Assembly: GCF_000721075.1 (NCBI RefSeq) | Contig: NZ_JOEQ01000080.1 | Location: 1 to 8,057 of the forward strand | Direction: 5' to 3' | Length of the DNA stretch: 8,057 nt | From: Streptosporangium amethystogenes | GTDB taxonomy: Bacteria; Actinomycetota; Actinomycetes; Streptosporangiales; Streptosporangiaceae | Shown: in pieces, positions 6,362 to 8,057 of the stretch | Layout of the letters: each line of letters opens with the position of its first letter | Position numbering within the stretch: the first letter of the stretch is position 1 | Position numbers and translations under genes: made by a program | Notes under the pieces: model-generated | Told to the model about the DNA's origin: nothing | What the model saw: only the letters and a program-made list of their open reading frames with translations | Database searches by the model: none

Positions 6362-6383
6362 TTGCGACTAGGACTGCAACTAT
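6362..6383 (+). promoter_or_regulatory. Arm-type integrase site pair, right end
   Basis: The octamers tgcgacta (6363-6370) and tgcaacta (6375-6382) are 12 bp apart, and the block matches 19 of 22 bases at 2115-2136. It starts 8 bp after the int stop and lies 99 bp from the core in the tRNA. In a reconstructed circle the order would be arm pair, 99 bp, core, 84 bp, arm pair. Confidence 0.65.
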
Positions 6384-6399
6384 GACGCCCTTGGAGATC

Positions 6400-6434
6400 A
6401 AAAAAGGCCCTCTCCCAAGATTCGGGAGAGGGCC
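6400..6434 (-). terminator. Rho-independent terminator of tRNA-Ser
   Basis: An 11-bp perfect stem, 6406-6416 paired with 6424-6434, encloses a 7-base loop. On the minus strand it is followed by a six-T run (plus-strand A-run 6400-6405). It lies just downstream of the tRNA 3' end and points the right way. It sits on the element side of the att core, so the AICE presumably supplied it along with the tRNA 3' half. Confidence 0.85.
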
Positions 6435-6443
6435 TCTGACCTG

Positions 6444-6533
6444 CGGAGGCTCGGGGATTTGAACCCCGGATGGGCGGTAAACCCAAACCGCATTAGCAGT
6501 GCGGCGCCATAGACCTGACTAGGCGAAGCCTCC
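6444..6533 (-). tRNA. tRNA-Ser (anticodon GCU)
   Basis: This is a 90-nt class II tRNA on the minus strand. The acceptor stem GGAGGCT pairs with AGCCTCC, followed by discriminator G. The anticodon stem CCGCA/TGCGG encloses the loop CTGCTAA, giving anticodon GCT, which reads AGC and AGU. The T-arm contains GTTCAAATC, and there is a long variable arm, as expected for serine. CCA is not encoded (CAG follows the discriminator). The anticodon loop and 3' arm contain the 17-bp att core. Confidence 0.96.
6483..6499 (+). repeat. Attachment core at the right end of the AICE, inside tRNA-Ser
   Basis: This is the exact copy of 2014-2030. It covers the seven-base anticodon loop, the 3' side of the anticodon stem and the start of the variable region. 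Crossover in the anticodon loop is a known target for tRNA-directed tyrosine integrases. In that case the tRNA 3' half (6444-6482) is element-borne and restores the gene. Confidence 0.7.
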
Positions 6534-6555
6534 TGGTAACCGTTCGGCTCAGGAC

Positions 6556-6584
6556 AGAGTACCGGCCATCCGGCGAGGCGGCAA
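6556..6584 (-). promoter_or_regulatory. Promoter of tRNA-Ser
   Basis: On the minus strand, a -35 box TTGCCG (6579-6584) is followed by a 17-bp spacer and the -10 box TACTCT (6556-6561). The tRNA 5' end lies 22 bp downstream of the -10 box. The spacing is ideal for a housekeeping sigma factor. Confidence 0.65.
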
Positions 6585-6625
6585 AGCGGTTGGTGATCAC
6601 GTCGCGGGCAAGGGTTGGGAGAAAG

Positions 6626-6713
6626 TTGTCCACAGGCGGTGGATAACTTTCGCCGCCCCTGTGGACAAACTGGGAAGTCCCCCAGCTGGGCTCGATGGGA
6701 ATCCTGTGGATTC
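6626..6713. promoter_or_regulatory. Cluster of DnaA boxes
   Basis: TTGTCCACA is found at 6626-6634 on the plus strand. TTATCCACC (6638-6646) and TTGTCCACA (6660-6668) are on the minus strand. A weaker GAATCCACA is at 6705-6713, also minus. Two are exact matches to the actinobacterial DnaA consensus, within 43 bp of each other. The surrounding 6585-6759 contains no gene. It could titrate DnaA, regulate the neighbouring genes, or belong to an origin-proximal region, and the window does not decide between these. Confidence 0.55.
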
Positions 6714-6759
6714 CCGGTTTGTGAGACGCCATATCTCAACAAGCGGACACGCTGAGGGT

Positions 6760-6788
6760 CCCCCGCCGCCCGAAAGGGCGGGAGGGGG
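6760..6788 (-). terminator. Strong GC hairpin downstream of yceI
   Basis: The left arm (6760-6771) pairs with the right arm (6776-6788) around a GAAA tetraloop, as CCCGCC/GGCGGG and CCCCC/GGGGG with a small internal loop. It starts about 20 bp past the yceI stop. There is no T-tract on the minus strand, so it is a hairpin-only terminator of the kind common in actinomycetes. Confidence 0.6.
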
Positions 6789-6806
6789 GCCGAGTGGTGG
6801 CGGAGA

Positions 6807-7370
6807 TCAGGCGGCCGGGTTGGCCTCACCCTCGATCTCAATCTTGATCTTCTTGCCGACCAGGACGCCGCCGGTCTCCAGCGCCTGGTTCCAGGTCAGG
6901 CCGAACTCCTCGCGGTCGATCTCGGTCGTGATCGAGAAGCCCCAGACATCCTGGCCCCACGGGTTGGTGCCGGCGCCGCCGTACTCGACGGTGAGCTCGA
7001 CCGGCTTGGTGACGTCCCGGATGGTGAGGTCCCCGACAAGGGTGAACTCGTCACCGGAGTGGCCGACGACACGGGTGCTGCGGAAGGTGAGCGTGGGGAA
7101 CTTCTCGGCGGAGAGGAAGTCGTCGCTGCGCAGGTGGCCATCGCGGTCCGCGACACCGGTGTCGATGCTCGCGGTCTTGATCGAGACCTCCGCGGAGGAG
7201 TCCAGGGGGTTCTCGGCGATGGTGACGGTGCCGGAGAAGTCACCGAAGTGACCGCGGACCTTGCTCACCATCATGTGCTTGACGACGAAGCCGATCCGGG
7301 TGTGGGCGACATCCAGAGCAAAGGTTCCGGCGGCCGGGATCTGAAGGTTCTCCCAGGTCCGAGTGGTCAT
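6807..7370 (-). CDS. yceI: YceI-family lipocalin-like protein
   Basis: This 187-residue protein has the full YceI domain. It starts 'GTFALDVAHTRIGFVVKHMMVSKVRGHFGDFSG' (residues 15-47), continues 'SIDTGVADRDGHLRSDDFLSAEKFPTLTFRS' (about 68-98) and 'LTIRDVTKPVELTVEY' (about 115-130), and ends in a beta strand 'VGKKIKIEIEG'. YceI proteins form a beta-barrel that binds polyisoprenoid-type lipids and are often linked to stress or acid response. There is no signal peptide, so this actinobacterial version is predicted to be cytoplasmic. The length matches the family. The ATG at 7368-7370 is preceded by GGGAG at 6 bp. It is divergent from marR across a 96-bp region with a palindrome, which points to control by that regulator. 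Confidence 0.95.
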   Translation of the reverse strand: MTTRTWENLQIPAAGTFALDVAHTRIGFVVKHMMVSKVRGHFGDFSGTVTIAENPLDSSAEVSIKTASIDTGVADRDGHLRSDDFLSAEKFPTLTFRSTRVVGHSGDEFTLVGDLTIRDVTKPVELTVEYGGAGTNPWGQDVWGFSITTEIDREEFGLTWNQALETGGVLVGKKIKIEIEGEANPAA

Positions 7371-7419
7371 GCTGTGCTCCCGAAGAGAAGGTTGCCGAGT
7401 AGATGATTGCAGTAACAGA

Positions 7420-7449
7420 TTTCTACACGAGGAATATTCCTCTCGTCAA
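7420..7449 (-). promoter_or_regulatory. yceI promoter with embedded palindromic operator
   Basis: On the minus strand, a -35 box TTGACG (7444-7449) and a -10 box TAGAAA (7420-7425) are separated by 18 bp. The spacer contains the perfect 14-bp palindrome GAGGAATATTCCTC (7429-7442). A dimeric regulator bound there would block RNA polymerase. MarR proteins typically bind such inverted repeats next to their own gene, so the downstream MarR is the obvious candidate. Confidence 0.65.
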
Positions 7450-7466
7450 CTACCTTCGGATAGAGT

Positions 7467-7964
7467 GTGAACGTGATCCCCTTTGATGACTCCCGGCTGA
7501 CGGCGATGGGCCTCCTGGCAGAGGTCTACGCCGGCATCTCAGCCAAGACGCAAGAGTCCTTTGCGGCCGCGGGGCTCTCGGAGATCGACTTTGAGACGTT
7601 GATCAGGTTGGCGCGCTCGCCGGGGCAGCGGTTGCGAATGAGCGATCTGGCGGCGCAGACGAGCCTGTCCACCAGCGGGATGACCCGGGTCGTCGACCGG
7701 CTGGAGCGCGAGGGGCTGGCCATGAGGCAGGCGTGCGCCACCGACAGGCGGGCCTCCTATGCGGTCATCACCGAGGCCGGCGCCGACCGGCTCAGCGGCA
7801 TCCTCCCCCGGCACCTGGTCGACATCGACACCTGGTTCACCGGCCTGCTCTCCCCCGAGCAGCTCAGCACCTTCCTCGACACCCTCAGAACCATTCGCGA
7901 CGCTGTACGGCCGTGTGCCACCGCGGGGGCGGAAACCGAGTCCGTCCCGTCTTCGCATGGCTAG
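7467..7964 (+). CDS. MarR-family transcriptional regulator
   Basis: This 165-residue protein has a MarR winged-helix core. An N-terminal dimerisation helix ('LTAMGLLAEVYAGISAKTQESF') is followed by 'EIDFETLIRLARSPGQRLRMSDLAAQTSLSTSGMTRVVDRLEREGL' (about 39-85), with the recognition helix at 'STSGMTRVVDRLE'. The wing 'RQACATDRRASYAVITEAG' comes next, then a C-terminal dimerisation helix. No metal or oxidation-sensing cysteine pair stands out. The GTG at 7467 is taken as start, and a GTG two codons later (7473) is equally possible. There is no clear ribosome-binding site, so the transcript may be leaderless. It probably represses yceI and itself through the palindrome at 7429-7442. The ligand is unknown. 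Confidence 0.93.
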   Translation: MNVIPFDDSRLTAMGLLAEVYAGISAKTQESFAAAGLSEIDFETLIRLARSPGQRLRMSDLAAQTSLSTSGMTRVVDRLEREGLAMRQACATDRRASYAVITEAGADRLSGILPRHLVDIDTWFTGLLSPEQLSTFLDTLRTIRDAVRPCATAGAETESVPSSHG

Positions 7965-7994
7965 TGCCGTGACCGCATTGGTTCGCCGGGTTTG

Positions 7995-8057
7995 TCAGGC
8001 TGCGGCCTTGAGAGGGCGTCCGCCCCAGCGGATGCCCTTCTCGCCGCGGATGCGTAC
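7995..8057 (-). CDS. C-terminal fragment of an unidentified protein (partial)
   Basis: The last 20 codons of a minus-strand ORF (ending 'KGIRWGGRPLKAAA') stop with TGA at 7995-7997 and run off the window edge. The codon usage is GC3-rich as expected for a real gene. It converges on marR across 30 bp. Too little is visible to assign a function. Confidence 0.4.
   Translation of the reverse strand, partial: VRIRGEKGIRWGGRPLKAAA

Larger units (their letters stand above)
2014..6499 (+). mobile_element. Decayed pSAM2-type AICE integrated at tRNA-Ser(GCU)
   Basis: The element is bounded by the 17-bp cores at 2014-2030 and 6483-6499, each with an inner pair of arm-type octamers. It carries two cargo genes on the minus strand, then repSA-xis-int on the plus strand pointing toward the tRNA, which is the standard AICE order for the replication and integration module. 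repSA has a premature stop and int has an internal deletion. No FtsK-like tra, spd or pra gene is present, so it cannot be self-transmissible as shown. The left flank lacks the displaced tRNA 3' half expected after a simple integration, so the left boundary has probably been rearranged. Confidence 0.7.

Noticed and set aside
5445..6371. A 308-residue open frame running through int
   Set aside because: Only its part from 5514 to about 5828 is sensible. After that the frame gives low-complexity Gly/Arg-rich sequence, while the next frame carries the integrase catalytic motifs. It is a frameshift artefact, not one protein.
1..8057. CRISPR arrays, rRNA, riboswitches
   Set aside because: I found no regularly spaced repeat array, rRNA sequence or recognisable riboswitch core. 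The only tandem repeats are the 12-bp-spaced arm octamers.

Overview
This 8 kb window is high-GC actinomycete DNA. The evidence is GTG starts, actinobacterial-type DnaA boxes (TTGTCCACA), and genes typical of Streptomyces or Streptosporangiaceae-like bacteria. It spans the junction between an accessory island and ordinary chromosome. The central object is a decayed actinomycete integrative and conjugative element (AICE) of the pSAM2 type, integrated at a tRNA-Ser(GCU) gene.

Left part (1-2013). The window opens on what looks like the last codons and terminal inverted repeat of an IS256-family insertion sequence. Next comes a stretch (about 99-220) that aligns without gaps to the AICE attachment region further right, so it is probably the left attachment end of a second, older, related element. 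A nucleotidyltransferase (266-1102), a degenerate repeat (1251-1408) and an unrecognised minus-strand gene (1478-1969) follow.

AICE (2014-6499). A 17-bp direct repeat marks the ends. One copy is at 2014-2030 and the other lies in the anticodon loop and arm of the tRNA (6483-6499). About 85-100 bp inside each end is a matching pair of 12-bp-spaced octamers (2115-2136 and 6362-6383) that look like integrase arm-binding sites. Within the element, two minus-strand cargo genes (an unrecognised 198-residue protein and a DUF6461-type protein) are followed by the plus-strand replication and integration block repSA-xis-int. That block is broken twice. repSA has an in-frame TGA where the family is expected to have a Trp codon. 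int has lost its central part, including the first catalytic arginine region, and its two remaining halves are in different frames. There is no FtsK/TraB-type transfer gene. The element should therefore be unable to move on its own. Its cargo and attachment ends survive, as does the tRNA 3' half plus terminator that it presumably supplies.

Right part (6500-8057). tRNA-Ser has a readable promoter and terminator. To its right is a gene-free stretch with a compact cluster of three good DnaA boxes. A divergent yceI-marR pair follows, with a perfect 14-bp palindrome lying inside the spacer of the apparent yceI promoter. This suggests that the MarR protein controls yceI. The window ends in the last 20 codons of a minus-strand gene that I cannot identify.
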